The position numbers were made by a program, and so were the translations under genes. Under the pieces are notes generated by a model. It did not search any database. It saw only the letters and a program-made list of their open reading frames with translations, and was not told where the DNA came from. From Lapillicoccus sp. (lineage in GTDB: Bacteria > Actinomycetota > Actinomycetes > Actinomycetales > Dermatophilaceae), in the NCBI RefSeq assembly GCF_025353065.1, contig NZ_JANXRJ010000181.1, forward strand, positions 1 through 32,612: a stretch of 32,612 bases of DNA, read 5' to 3'. The stretch's first letter is position 1. The number at the start of each line of letters is the position of its first letter. This document shows positions 1-7,644 of the stretch, in pieces.

Positions 1-44
1 CTGGCGCTGAGGTCGTGGTGTGCACACCACGACCTCGACGCCAG
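1..44. repeat. 44-nt near-perfect palindrome, terminator-like
   Basis: The two halves (1-22 and 23-44) are reverse complements at 20 of 22 positions. The central 24 nt (11-34) are a perfect palindrome and the only mismatch is an AG/GA pair near the outside. It lies 35 nt past the stop codon of the minus-strand oxidoreductase, where a transcription terminator would be expected. There is no T tract on either side, so a GC-rich hairpin terminator or a protein-binding palindrome are both possible. The left neighbour is outside the window. Confidence 0.6.
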
Positions 45-78
45 ACCACGACCACAGCAGGGAAACCCCGGCCGCCGG

Positions 79-1497
79 CTAACCTCTGGCGAGATGACGC
101 AGGGCGGAGCCCGCAGCGTTGAAGCCGCACATCCCGTGCACACCCGCACCGGGCGGGGTCGCCGACGAGCAGAGATACACACCCGGTATGCCGGTGGCGT
201 AGGGGTCGAGGGCGAGGCGGGGGCGCAGGACCACCTGGGGCACGTCGTTGGCGCCGACCCCGATGTCCCCGCCCACGTAGTTGGGGTTGTAGCGGGCGAG
301 GTCGGTCGTGGACCGCACCGCCGTCCCGACCACCCGGTCGCGGAACCCGGGGGCGAACCGCTCGATCTGGGCGGTGATCGCCTCGGTCGCGTCGCCCGGA
401 TAGCCATGGGGGACATGGGCGTACGCGTAGACGGGGTTGATCGAGCCGGCGCTGCGCGAGGGGTCGGCGAGGTACTGCTGGCCCATCAGCACGAACGGTC
501 GCTGTGGCATCCGGCCCCGGTTGGTCTGCGCTTCCGCGTCGGCGATCTCCTCGAACGTGCCCCCCAGGTGCAGGGTGCCGGCGGAGCAGGCGTGCTCGTT
601 GGTCCAGGGGACGTGACCCTCGACCGCGTAGTCCACCTTGAAGGCGGCCGGCCCGTAGCGGTAGTGGCGGTAGGCCCGGGCCACGCGGTCGGGCATCCGG
701 CGGCCCGCGATCGACAGGGCGCCCAGCGGGGAGACCGAGAGCAGCGTCACGTCGGGAGAGCCCAGCTCGTCGAGATCGGTGACGTGCACCCCGGTCTCCA
801 CGGTCCCGCCGAGGGACGTGAGCAGGGAGACCATCGCGTCCGCGATCGCCTGTGACCCGCCGACCGCGACGGGCCAGCCGTAGGCGTGTCCCGCCGCGGC
901 GAGCAGCAGGCCGACGGAGCTGGACAGCGGTTCGGTCAGCGGGGCGAAGGAGTGCGCAGCCACCCCGCCGAACAGCGCCCTGGTCTCCGGGCGCGACCAC
1001 TGGCGGACCGTCCACGACGCCGGGGGCAGGGTCTGCAGCCCGAACTCGGCGAACGCCAGCAGGTGCCGCGGGACGTGCAGGATCGGCCGGAACACCTCCG
1101 CGGCGATCGCGTCGAAGTGCGCGGCCGTCCGGCCCAGAATGCGCCGCCACGCCGCCCCGTCCGGCCCCATCTCGGCCACCGTGCGGTCGACGGAACGCCA
1201 CAGCGCACCGGCCCGCCCGCCGTCGAGCGGGTGGACGAGCTGGACGGCGGGCTCGGCCCACCGCAGCCCGTGCTCGTCGAGCGGCAGGCTCTGCAGGAAC
1301 GGGGACCCGGCGCCGGTGGGATGGAAGGCCGAGCAGTCGTCGACCAGGAGGCCCGGCACGATCTTCTCGGTGGAGCGCACACCGCCGCCGACCTGGTCGG
1401 CGGCCTCGAGCACCCGCACCTGCACCCCCGACTGGGCCAGCCGGATGGCGGCAGCGAGCCCGTTGGGCCCGCTCCCGACCACGACCGCTGTGCTCAT
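79..1497 (-). CDS. NAD(P)/FAD-dependent oxidoreductase, phytoene dehydrogenase-like (COG1233 type)
   Basis: A 472-aa flavoprotein of the amine oxidase/phytoene desaturase superfamily, probably cytosolic or membrane-associated; the substrate cannot be told from sequence. The N-terminus has the dinucleotide-binding fold with GSGPNGLAAA at residues 9-18, followed by an acidic strand end (VLEAADQVGGG). The C-terminus has the second FAD-contact segment (YLCSSATPPGAGVHGMCGFNAA), both typical of the family. I chose the ATG at 1497 because it starts directly at the Rossmann strand and has AAGGA about 7 nt upstream. The frame stays open to 1725, but that extra stretch encodes a remnant of an unrelated acyl-CoA ligase, so a longer start would give a false fusion. 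It is followed by the palindrome at 1-44. Confidence 0.85.
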   Translation of the reverse strand: MSTAVVVGSGPNGLAAAIRLAQSGVQVRVLEAADQVGGGVRSTEKIVPGLLVDDCSAFHPTGAGSPFLQSLPLDEHGLRWAEPAVQLVHPLDGGRAGALWRSVDRTVAEMGPDGAAWRRILGRTAAHFDAIAAEVFRPILHVPRHLLAFAEFGLQTLPPASWTVRQWSRPETRALFGGVAAHSFAPLTEPLSSSVGLLLAAAGHAYGWPVAVGGSQAIADAMVSLLTSLGGTVETGVHVTDLDELGSPDVTLLSVSPLGALSIAGRRMPDRVARAYRHYRYGPAAFKVDYAVEGHVPWTNEHACSAGTLHLGGTFEEIADAEAQTNRGRMPQRPFVLMGQQYLADPSRSAGSINPVYAYAHVPHGYPGDATEAITAQIERFAPGFRDRVVGTAVRSTTDLARYNPNYVGGDIGVGANDVPQVVLRPRLALDPYATGIPGVYLCSSATPPGAGVHGMCGFNAAGSALRHLARG

Positions 1498-1613
1498 GCC
1501 GTCATCCTTGCGCACCGTATCCCCCGCTGCGAGTGCGGCTGCTGCCGAGGGTCGCCGCCTCCTGGGCGGCGGCACGGCTCCGCCGCGTGGAGCCCGACCT
1601 GCCTCGGACGCGG

Positions 1614-1856
1614 TGGAGCTCGGGCCGATCGGTGTGGCCGCGGCTCCCAGCCGTGACGCGGCATACAGGGTGAGGATCGGCTCGACCCGGTTGGGTAGCA
1701 TCACGGCGACGACCTGGCCGGGCACCGCACCGCGCCGACAACGCTGTCCGGCGGCGGCTCGACCTCGCGGGCCGTCTGCGGGTAGGTGAGCGCGCGGAGA
1801 TCGTCACGCAGGCAGACGCGGTCGTCGAGCTCGGGTGGGTGGTGCCCGGGCAGGTA
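1614..1856 (-). pseudogene. Remnant of acyl-CoA synthetase (AMP-binding) N-terminus, frameshifted
   Basis: Two adjacent minus-strand frames together read like the N-terminus of a fatty-acyl/AMP ligase. The first (1856 to about 1728) gives a segment containing DDRVCLRDDLRALTYPQTARE. The second (about 1725 to 1614) continues with PGQVVAVMLPNRVEPILTLY and then ASRLGAAATPIGPSS. In intact ligases these blocks are contiguous (R-x-ALTY-xx-LA ... G-x-VVAVMLPNR-x-E ... RLGA-x-x-TP-x-x-P). Here they are separated by a frame change of +2 nt near 1725, where GTGCG is partly duplicated. Nothing of the adenylation core follows. The homology ends about 115 nt before the oxidoreductase start. I infer gene decay by deletion plus a frameshift. 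Confidence 0.65.
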
Positions 1857-1899
1857 CGTCGTCGTCGGCGCTCACGGCTGTGCACGAGGTGCAACGCGC

Positions 1900-1957
1900 A
1901 CAACGACCGACCACGACCGACGACGACCGACCACGACCCGACGACGACCGACGACGA
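1900..1957. repeat. Low-complexity CGAC-rich tandem repeat before the exchanger gene
   Basis: The stretch is built of imperfect units of the type CGACGACCGACCA repeated about four times. It ends 14 nt before the ATG at 1972, immediately upstream of the ribosome binding site GGGAGG. It is open in several frames, which creates spurious long open frames. No function is evident; length variation here could alter the spacing of any upstream promoter. Confidence 0.6.
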
Positions 1958-1971
1958 GAGGGAGGCCGCTG

Positions 1972-3027
1972 ATGGTCCACATCCTGCTGCTGCTGGGGTG
2001 TGCCGTGGTGATCTACCTGGCCTGCGAGTGGTTCATCAACGCCGTCGAGTGGCTCGGCGCACGGATGCAGGTCGGCTCGATCGCCGTCGGCTCGGTCCTC
2101 GCGGCGGTCGGCACCGCGCTGCCCGAGAGCGTGGTCACCCTGGTCGCGGTCCTGTTCGGCGGCAGTCGCGCGACGGACGACATCGCCGTGGGCGCGGCAC
2201 TGGGTGGGCCCCTGGTGGTCGGCACCATCGCCTACGGGGTCACGGGTTTCATGCTGCTGCGCCGACGCGCCCGGCAGACCGCGGGCGGGTCGACCGCTCC
2301 CTCCCGCGCGGCTGGGTCGAGCGTTGGCGGCGGCTCGCAGATCGAGGGGCTCGATGCCGCCGACATCGGCCGGCTGGCGCGCGACCAGACCTGGTTCATC
2401 GCCATCTTCGTCGTCAAGGTCGCGCTCGGGGTGGTGGCCTTCGCGTTCAAGCCCTGGCTGGGCCTGCTGTTCTTCGCTGCGTATGCCGTCTACTTCTGGC
2501 GCGAGATGAGCGCCGACGGGGAGAAGGCCTCGCACGAGGACCTCGATCCGTTGAAGCTGCAGCCGCGCCGCACCGACCCGGCGACCTGGGCGGTCGTCCT
2601 GCAGACGCTGGCCACCGTCGCGGTGATCTTCGGCGCCTCCCGCCTGTTCGTGGCCCAGCTCGAATGGGCCGGGCCGGCCCTCGGCCTGTCCCCCCTCGTC
2701 ACCGCGCTGCTGCTGTCCCCGATCGCGACCGAGCTCCCGGAGGTGCTCAACGCCATCATCTGGGTCCGGCAGGGCAAGACCCGCCTCGCCCTGGCCAACA
2801 TCTCCGGCGCGATGATGATCCAGGCCACCGTCCCGTCCGGCATCGGCCTGCTGGGCACCCCGTGGCTCTTCGACACCCCCGCGCTGCTCTCCGGCGTCAC
2901 CACCCTCGCCGTGGTCGTGTACCTGCTGGTCCTCTTCCGTGGCAACCGGATCACTGCCGCCACCCTCACCCTGGCCGGCTTGTTCTACGTCGCGTTCGCT
3001 GTCGCGCTCGTCGTCGACCTGACCTGA
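1972..3027 (+). CDS. Cation/proton (Na+/Ca2+-type, CaCA family) exchanger-like membrane protein
   Basis: A 351-aa integral membrane protein with about ten hydrophobic segments and an inverted-repeat organisation. The first repeat carries GSVLAAVGTALPESVVTLVA (about residues 39-58), corresponding to the alpha-1 motif (G-T-S-x-PE) of calcium/cation antiporters. The second carries SPIATELPEVLNAIIW (about residues 246-261), corresponding to alpha-2. The acidic residues of both PE motifs, which bind the cation, are present. The two halves are joined by a charged loop around residues 100-135 and 180-200. The start is set by ATG 1972 with GGGAGG 6 nt upstream. The family exchanges Ca2+ or Na+ for H+; the ion here is not determinable. 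The stop codon is formed by a GACCT repeat. Confidence 0.8.
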   Translation: MVHILLLLGCAVVIYLACEWFINAVEWLGARMQVGSIAVGSVLAAVGTALPESVVTLVAVLFGGSRATDDIAVGAALGGPLVVGTIAYGVTGFMLLRRRARQTAGGSTAPSRAAGSSVGGGSQIEGLDAADIGRLARDQTWFIAIFVVKVALGVVAFAFKPWLGLLFFAAYAVYFWREMSADGEKASHEDLDPLKLQPRRTDPATWAVVLQTLATVAVIFGASRLFVAQLEWAGPALGLSPLVTALLLSPIATELPEVLNAIIWVRQGKTRLALANISGAMMIQATVPSGIGLLGTPWLFDTPALLSGVTTLAVVVYLLVLFRGNRITAATLTLAGLFYVAFAVALVVDLT

Positions 3028-3040
3028 CCTGACCTGACCT
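3016..3040. repeat. (GACCT)5 microsatellite spanning a stop codon
   Basis: Five perfect GACCT units run across the last codons and the TGA stop (3025-3027) of the exchanger gene. Because the unit is 5 nt, gain or loss of a unit upstream of the stop would change the reading frame, but another TGA recurs in the array, so the effect on protein length would be small. Confidence 0.85.
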
Positions 3041-3065
3041 AATCTGACGTGCGACCGTGCGCCGT

Positions 3066-3139
3066 CGAACATACAGAAGGTGGTGGCCGGCCCGGCATAC
3101 CGGGGTGAGTCGGGCACGGTTGATCCCTTTGTATGTTCG
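3066..3139. repeat. Spaced inverted repeat CGAACATAC...GTATGTTCG
   Basis: The arms CGAACATACAGAAGG (3066-3080) and CCTTTGTATGTTCG (3126-3139) are complementary except for one small gap or mismatch, with 45 nt between them. The repeat lies in the 249-nt gap between the exchanger and doxX genes, upstream of the DosR-like box. It could be an operator for a looping or dimeric regulator, or the edges of a small inserted element. I recognise no known family. Confidence 0.5.
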
Positions 3140-3207
3140 GCTGACCGCGCGGACGAGCCTCGCGGCCTGTCGTGGGGTGATCGTCCGAGGTCATCAGCGA
3201 ACAAGTC

Positions 3208-3250
3208 GGGACATTGGTCCCCAGCGGATGGGCCCGGCGAGCGGGACTCT
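3208..3250 (+). promoter_or_regulatory. DosR-like box and -10 element of the doxX gene
   Basis: The box GGGACATTGGTCCC (3208-3221) has perfect GGGAC/GTCCC arms with a 4-nt spacer, the same geometry as the mycobacterial DosR box. After 23 nt comes GACTCT (3245-3250), matching NANNNT. Transcription would start near 3257 and give a leader of about 20 nt containing the AGGAGG ribosome binding site at 3267-3272. Confidence 0.65.
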
Positions 3251-3276
3251 GGCTGTGTCAGCCACAGGAGGCAACC

Positions 3277-3867
3277 ATGACCATCCACCAGCCCATCAAA
3301 CCGATCACCCCCCGCCAATCAACCGCTCCCGTCTCCGAGGCCCCGATGACCTCGACCGCCGGGAAGGCCCTCGCGGCACTCCGGATATCCACCGGGTTCC
3401 TGTTCCTCTGGGCCTTCCTGGACAAGACGTTCGGCCTCAACTACGCCACACCCTCCGCCAAGGCCTGGATCCACGGCGGGTCACCGACCAACGGCTTCCT
3501 CAAGGGCGTTGCGGTCGGTCCGTTCGAGTCCACCGCCCACGCCATCGCGGGCACCTGGTGGGCCGACTGGATCTTCATGCTGGGGCTGCTCGGCATCGGT
3601 GTCGCCCTGATGGCCGGGATCGCGATGCGCATCGCCGCCGTCTCCGGGGTGGTGATGCTGGCCGGGATGTGGCTCGCCACCTACCCGCTGGCTCGGTTCG
3701 ACAGCACCGGGGCAGCGACCAGCTCCACCGACCCCTTCGTCGACGAGCACCTCACCGAGGCACTGGTCCTGATCGTGCTCGCGGCCACCTGCGCCGGCAC
3801 CACGTGGGGTCTTGGCCGGATGTGGGCCCGGCTCCCGTTGGTGAAGGCCCACCGCTGGGCGATCTGA
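3277..3867 (+). CDS. DoxX-family integral membrane protein
   Basis: A 196-aa membrane protein with four hydrophobic helices, resembling the DoxX/DoxD (thiosulfate:quinone oxidoreductase small-subunit-like) family. The first helix region reads ALRISTGFLFLWAFLDKTFG, the usual family signature of an R-x-x-x-G-x-x-F-x-x-x-G/A-x-x-K helix. A soluble insert of about 45 residues containing aromatic and glycine residues follows, then three more helices. The start is ATG 3277, preceded by AGGAGG at 3267-3272. DoxX proteins are linked to quinone-coupled redox reactions or membrane redox stress complexes; the exact activity is not known here. An upstream DosR-like box suggests induction under low oxygen. 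It converges on the geranylgeranyl-reductase-like gene with a 33-nt gap. Confidence 0.8.
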   Translation: MTIHQPIKPITPRQSTAPVSEAPMTSTAGKALAALRISTGFLFLWAFLDKTFGLNYATPSAKAWIHGGSPTNGFLKGVAVGPFESTAHAIAGTWWADWIFMLGLLGIGVALMAGIAMRIAAVSGVVMLAGMWLATYPLARFDSTGAATSSTDPFVDEHLTEALVLIVLAATCAGTTWGLGRMWARLPLVKAHRWAI

Positions 3868-3900
3868 ACTCCGCCGCCCGCCAACCCCCGCCGGCCGACC

Positions 3901-5064
3901 TCAGCCGGGCCGGACGAGCCCGCGGACGAGACCCGCGGCCAGTCGGGGCGTGATCCGCCCGTCGCCGAGACCGATCTCGACGAGGTCGTCGAAGACGTGC
4001 TGGTCGCGGGCGGCGGCGGCGATGCCGGCCTCGATGACGCGCGTGCTCCGGGACAGGCGGGCGGCGGTCCAGGTATGCCGCAGGTGACTGTTGAGCAGCG
4101 TCCGCACCGCCGCCCGGTGCAGCGCCCCGGCCCGCTCGGGCCGTCGCACGGACAGCGCCTGCGCCGCGGCACGGCCGGCCGCGGAGCCGGTGGCGACGGC
4201 GTAGTAGATCCCCTCGCCCGTCATCGGGTTGATCAGCCCAGCAGCGTCTCCCACCAACAGGATCCGGCCCTCAGGCTGCTCGCGGCCCCAGCCCCATCCC
4301 GACAGTGGGAGGTGGTGGGCGCGCCAGGACGTGCCCGCTTCGGCCGCACCCGGGATCAGCCGCTCCAGCTCATCGAGGAAGAACGTGCGGGTGAGACCGG
4401 CGGAGGGGTCGGCCAGCTCGCCGTAGCCCACGTTGGACCAGCCGTCCCCTCGGTCGAACGCCCAGGCGTAGGAGGGCTGTTGGCGGACGCCGTAGCGGAT
4501 GACCTGGCGACCCCGAACGGCTGGCAGGGTCGGCGCGTATCCCCGGAGGGCGATGGCGCGGCGGCCGCGGGGTGGGCCACCGACCTGGGCCCCGACGACG
4601 GACTGCGCGCCGTCGGCGCCGATCACCACCTTGGCCGAGAAGGTGTCGTCGATGACCACCCGACCGTGGCTGTCGCCGACGCCGACGCTGCGCACGCGGT
4701 GCCGGAGCAGGGTCGCACCGGCGCGGGTGGCGTGGGCGACGACGTTGGCGTCGAAGACCGTGCGGGGGATGACCCAGGTCGGACGGGCCATCCGTCCCTC
4801 GACGTGGCGCTGATCGTGGGAGAGGTTGAGGTGGCGCACCGGCGTCCAGCCCTCGACCACGTCCCGGGCGCCGAGGGCGTCGAGGACGTCGACCGCCTGG
4901 GAGGCGATCCCGTCGCCACAGCACTTGTCCCGAGGGAAGTCATGGCGGTCCAGCAGCAGGACGCTCGTCGTGGGCTCCCGAGTGAGCACCGACAGCGCGG
5001 CGGTCGCTCCGGCCGGACCGGCGCCGACCACGATCACGTCCCACTCCTGCAGCCCGGGGCTCAC
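3901..5064 (-). CDS. Geranylgeranyl reductase family FAD-dependent oxidoreductase
   Basis: A 387-aa flavoprotein of the geranylgeranyl reductase/GR2 family, which reduces isoprenoid double bonds or hydroxylates lipophilic substrates using FAD. The N-terminus has VIVVGAGPAGATAA (residues 10-23), the ADP-binding fold. Around residue 52 is DKCCGDGI, the family's conserved cysteine-glycine motif beside the flavin. The second FAD motif is GDAAGLINPMTGEGIYYAV (about residues 275-293). No transmembrane helix is obvious. The best start is GTG 5064; GGAGGGG lies about 20 nt upstream, farther than ideal, so the start is less certain than the gene. The frame remains open far upstream (to 6726) because it lies antisense to the AceE-like gene. 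A 150-nt divergent promoter region separates it from that gene. The substrate may be a menaquinone side chain or another polyprenyl lipid; this is inference. Confidence 0.85.
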   Translation of the reverse strand: MSPGLQEWDVIVVGAGPAGATAALSVLTREPTTSVLLLDRHDFPRDKCCGDGIASQAVDVLDALGARDVVEGWTPVRHLNLSHDQRHVEGRMARPTWVIPRTVFDANVVAHATRAGATLLRHRVRSVGVGDSHGRVVIDDTFSAKVVIGADGAQSVVGAQVGGPPRGRRAIALRGYAPTLPAVRGRQVIRYGVRQQPSYAWAFDRGDGWSNVGYGELADPSAGLTRTFFLDELERLIPGAAEAGTSWRAHHLPLSGWGWGREQPEGRILLVGDAAGLINPMTGEGIYYAVATGSAAGRAAAQALSVRRPERAGALHRAAVRTLLNSHLRHTWTAARLSRSTRVIEAGIAAAARDQHVFDDLVEIGLGDGRITPRLAAGLVRGLVRPG

Positions 5065-5214
5065 CGTCCGACAGTAGTTGACGTCCCCTCCACCACTGCT
5101 GGCGGCAGGCTGGGCCAGCGGTCGCCCGCGGCATACGGGAGGATCGTGCTGAGCCGCCAGGCTCGTCCGACACCTGCTGACCCCAGCACCACCGACCCCA
5201 GCTGAGGACCGCGC

Positions 5215-7614
5215 ATGACCACCACCACCGACCCTGCCGCAGGCGCCTCCCGCACCGGCGCAGCTCACGACGACGGGGTGTTGCGCGAGATCGCCCAGCG
5301 CGTGCTGTGGCTGTCCGCCGCGATCGTCGACGCGGCGAACGCGGGGCGCCCCAACGCAACTGGCGTCAAGGTCGGTGGCCACCAGGCCTCGAGCGCGTCG
5401 ATGGTCGACATCATGGTCGCGCTGTGGTTCGCCGAGCTGACCCCCCTCGACCGGGTCTCGGTCAAGCCCCACGCGTCCCCGGCCCTGCACGCGATCAACT
5501 ACCTGCTCGGCGACCTCGACGAGTCCTACCTGCCCACCCTGCGCGCCAAGGGGGGACTGCAGTCCTACCCGTCGAGGCTGAAGGACCCGGACACCGTCGA
5601 CTTCTCCACCGGCTCGGTCGGCATCGGGGCCACCGCGGCACTGTGGGCTGCGATGGCCCACCGCTACGTCGCGTCGCAGTTCCCCAGCGCCCCACCGGCC
5701 GGCCGGTTCGTCAGCCTGCTGGGTGACGCCGAGCTCGACGAGGGGGCCATCTGGGAGGCGGTCGCGGACCCGGCGGTCGCCAAGCTGGGTGAGCTGTTGT
5801 GGGTGGTGGATCTCAACCGGCAGTCGCTCGACCGGGTGGTGCCGGACATCCAGATCCAGCGGCTGCAGGGCATGTTCGCCGCGGCGGGTTGGCAGGTGGT
5901 CACCCTGAAGTGGGGTCGGCTCGTCAGTGAGCTCTTCGAGCGGCCAGGAGGCTCGGAGCTGCGGGCGCGGCTGGAGGCGATGCCCAACGAGGAGTATCAG
6001 CGGATGCTCCGCGTCGACCCTGCGCAGGTCGCCCAGCGCCTCCTTGCCGGTGGGGACAGCACCGGTGGGGACAGCACCCGTGGGGACAGCACCGGTGAGG
6101 TCAGTGCCGAGCTGTCGAGGCTGCTGTCCTCCATCCCGGCGGGCGAGTTGGCGGCCGCGGTCCGCGACCTGGGCGGGCACGACCTGGGTCTCCTCGTCGA
6201 CACCTTCCAGGCCGTCGACACCCACCGGCCGACCGTCGTCTTCGCCTACACGGTGAAGGGTCGCGGCCTGCCGACCGAGGGCCACCCCAACAACCACTCC
6301 GCCCTGCTCACCGGCCCGCAGCTGCAGGCGCTCGCTGCCGTATGCCGCGTGGATACCGCGGCGCCCTGGCAGCGGTTCGACATCGGGACGCCGGCCGGGC
6401 AGCTGTGCGACCGGCGCGCTCGAGCACTCCGGCGCGAGCCGGTCGCGCCTGCCGGCTCCGTGTCGGTCCCGACCTCCCTGGGGCACTCGCACCGCAAGAC
6501 GATCTCCACGCAGGCCACCCTCGGTCGCCTGCTCGCCGACCTCACCCGCGACGCACCCTCGGCGGCGGCCCGGATCGTGACCTGCAGCCCCGACGTCGCC
6601 TCCTCGACGAACCTCGGCGGCTGGATCAACAAGACCGGCGTCTGGTCGGTCGAGGACCGGCGGGACTGGTTCGCCGACGACGCCGAGCGGGTGCTGCGCT
6701 GGCACGAGGTCAGCAACGGCCAGCACATCGAGCTCGGCATCGCCGAGGTCAATCTCGTCTCGCTGCTGGGCGAGCTCGGGGCGACATGGTCACGCTGGGG
6801 CGAGCGGCTCATCCCGATCGCGACGCTCTACGACCCCTTCGTCTCACGGGCCCTCGAGCCGTGGTCCTACGGCATCTACGCCGGGGGCCAGTCCATCCTC
6901 GTCGGCACCCCGTCGGGGGTCACGCTCGCGCCGGAAGGTGGTGCGCACCAGTCGATCACGACTCCGTCCATCGGTCTCGAGCAGCCCGGCTGCGTCGCCT
7001 GGGAGCCGGCCTTCGCGCAGGACCTCGAGTGGTGCTTCCTGCACGCGATGGGCACGGTCGGCGTGGTCGGCGGGACGTCGTCCTACTTCCGGCTCTCCAC
7101 GAGGCCGATCGACCCGGAGCTCGCCGCGGTGCCGGAGGACCCGGTCCTCCGGGAGCGACGTCGTCAGCAGGCGGTCGCCGGCGGCTACCGGCTCCCGGCC
7201 CGGCACCCGATGTCGTCCGAGGAGGTCACCCTCGTCGGGGTCGGCGCGATCATGCCGGAGGTCCTCGCCTCGGCCCGCGCCCTCACGGAGCTCGGCATCC
7301 GGGCCGGGGTCGTCTGCCTGACCAGCCCGGACCTCGTCTTCCGCTCGTTCCAGCAGAGTGGTCGACGCACCCCGGGGACGGGCGGCAGCATCCTCGAGGA
7401 GCTCTTCCCCGCCCGCCACCCGGCACCGCTGGTGACCGTCCTCGACGGGCACCCGCACACCCTGTCGTTCCTCGCCGGCGCGCGCGGCGACCGGATCCGC
7501 TGCCTCGGGGTGACCGAGTTCGGCCAGTCCTCCGACCTCGACGACGCCTACCGGCTGCACGGCATCGACACCGGCTCCGTCACCGACGCGGCCCTGACCC
7601 TGCTGGGGCGGTGA
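5215..7614 (+). CDS. AceE-like pyruvate dehydrogenase E1 / transketolase-family enzyme
   Basis: A 799-aa thiamine diphosphate enzyme of the homodimeric E1/transketolase superfamily. The TPP/Mg motif is GDAELDEG (about residue 170) with the closing NRQ about 30 residues later (WVVDLNRQSLDRVVPDIQIQ). The region TVKGRGLPTEGHPNNHS (about 347-363) and the pyrimidine-binding middle domain with IELGIAEVNLVS and SGVTLAPEGGAHQS also resemble AceE. A transketolase C-terminal domain ends the protein. It is about 90 residues shorter than E. coli AceE, and residues 279-293 contain three GDST repeats. The start is ATG 5215 with GAGGA upstream. No E2 or E3 gene is in the window, so the acceptor (lipoyl, ferredoxin-free release or other) is open. 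A specialised 2-oxoacid dehydrogenase or decarboxylase is equally possible. Confidence 0.75.
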   Translation: MTTTTDPAAGASRTGAAHDDGVLREIAQRVLWLSAAIVDAANAGRPNATGVKVGGHQASSASMVDIMVALWFAELTPLDRVSVKPHASPALHAINYLLGDLDESYLPTLRAKGGLQSYPSRLKDPDTVDFSTGSVGIGATAALWAAMAHRYVASQFPSAPPAGRFVSLLGDAELDEGAIWEAVADPAVAKLGELLWVVDLNRQSLDRVVPDIQIQRLQGMFAAAGWQVVTLKWGRLVSELFERPGGSELRARLEAMPNEEYQRMLRVDPAQVAQRLLAGGDSTGGDSTRGDSTGEVSAELSRLLSSIPAGELAAAVRDLGGHDLGLLVDTFQAVDTHRPTVVFAYTVKGRGLPTEGHPNNHSALLTGPQLQALAAVCRVDTAAPWQRFDIGTPAGQLCDRRARALRREPVAPAGSVSVPTSLGHSHRKTISTQATLGRLLADLTRDAPSAAARIVTCSPDVASSTNLGGWINKTGVWSVEDRRDWFADDAERVLRWHEVSNGQHIELGIAEVNLVSLLGELGATWSRWGERLIPIATLYDPFVSRALEPWSYGIYAGGQSILVGTPSGVTLAPEGGAHQSITTPSIGLEQPGCVAWEPAFAQDLEWCFLHAMGTVGVVGGTSSYFRLSTRPIDPELAAVPEDPVLRERRRQQAVAGGYRLPARHPMSSEEVTLVGVGAIMPEVLASARALTELGIRAGVVCLTSPDLVFRSFQQSGRRTPGTGGSILEELFPARHPAPLVTVLDGHPHTLSFLAGARGDRIRCLGVTEFGQSSDLDDAYRLHGIDTGSVTDAALTLLGR
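6049..6093 (+). repeat. Three in-frame 15-nt repeats encoding GDST(G/R)
   Basis: GGTGGGGACAGCACC occurs at 6049-6063 and 6064-6078 and, with one change, at 6079-6093; a degenerate fourth unit follows. In frame, it encodes GGDST-type pentapeptides in a surface loop between the two catalytic halves of the AceE-like enzyme. Because the unit is a multiple of three, copy-number change would only lengthen or shorten the loop. Confidence 0.85.
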
Positions 7615-7644
7615 GCGACCTCCCGCGACTCCGTCCGTGTGCTC

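Noticed and set aside
1786-1971. Open frames extending the exchanger gene upstream
   Set aside because: They run through the CGAC repeat and the ligase remnant and have no family similarity; ATG 1972 with GGGAGG is better.
3901-6726. One very long minus-strand open frame of over 900 codons
   Set aside because: Only its 3' part (to 5064) is the geranylgeranyl-reductase-like gene; the rest is antisense to the AceE-like gene and shows no domain, being open only because of high GC.
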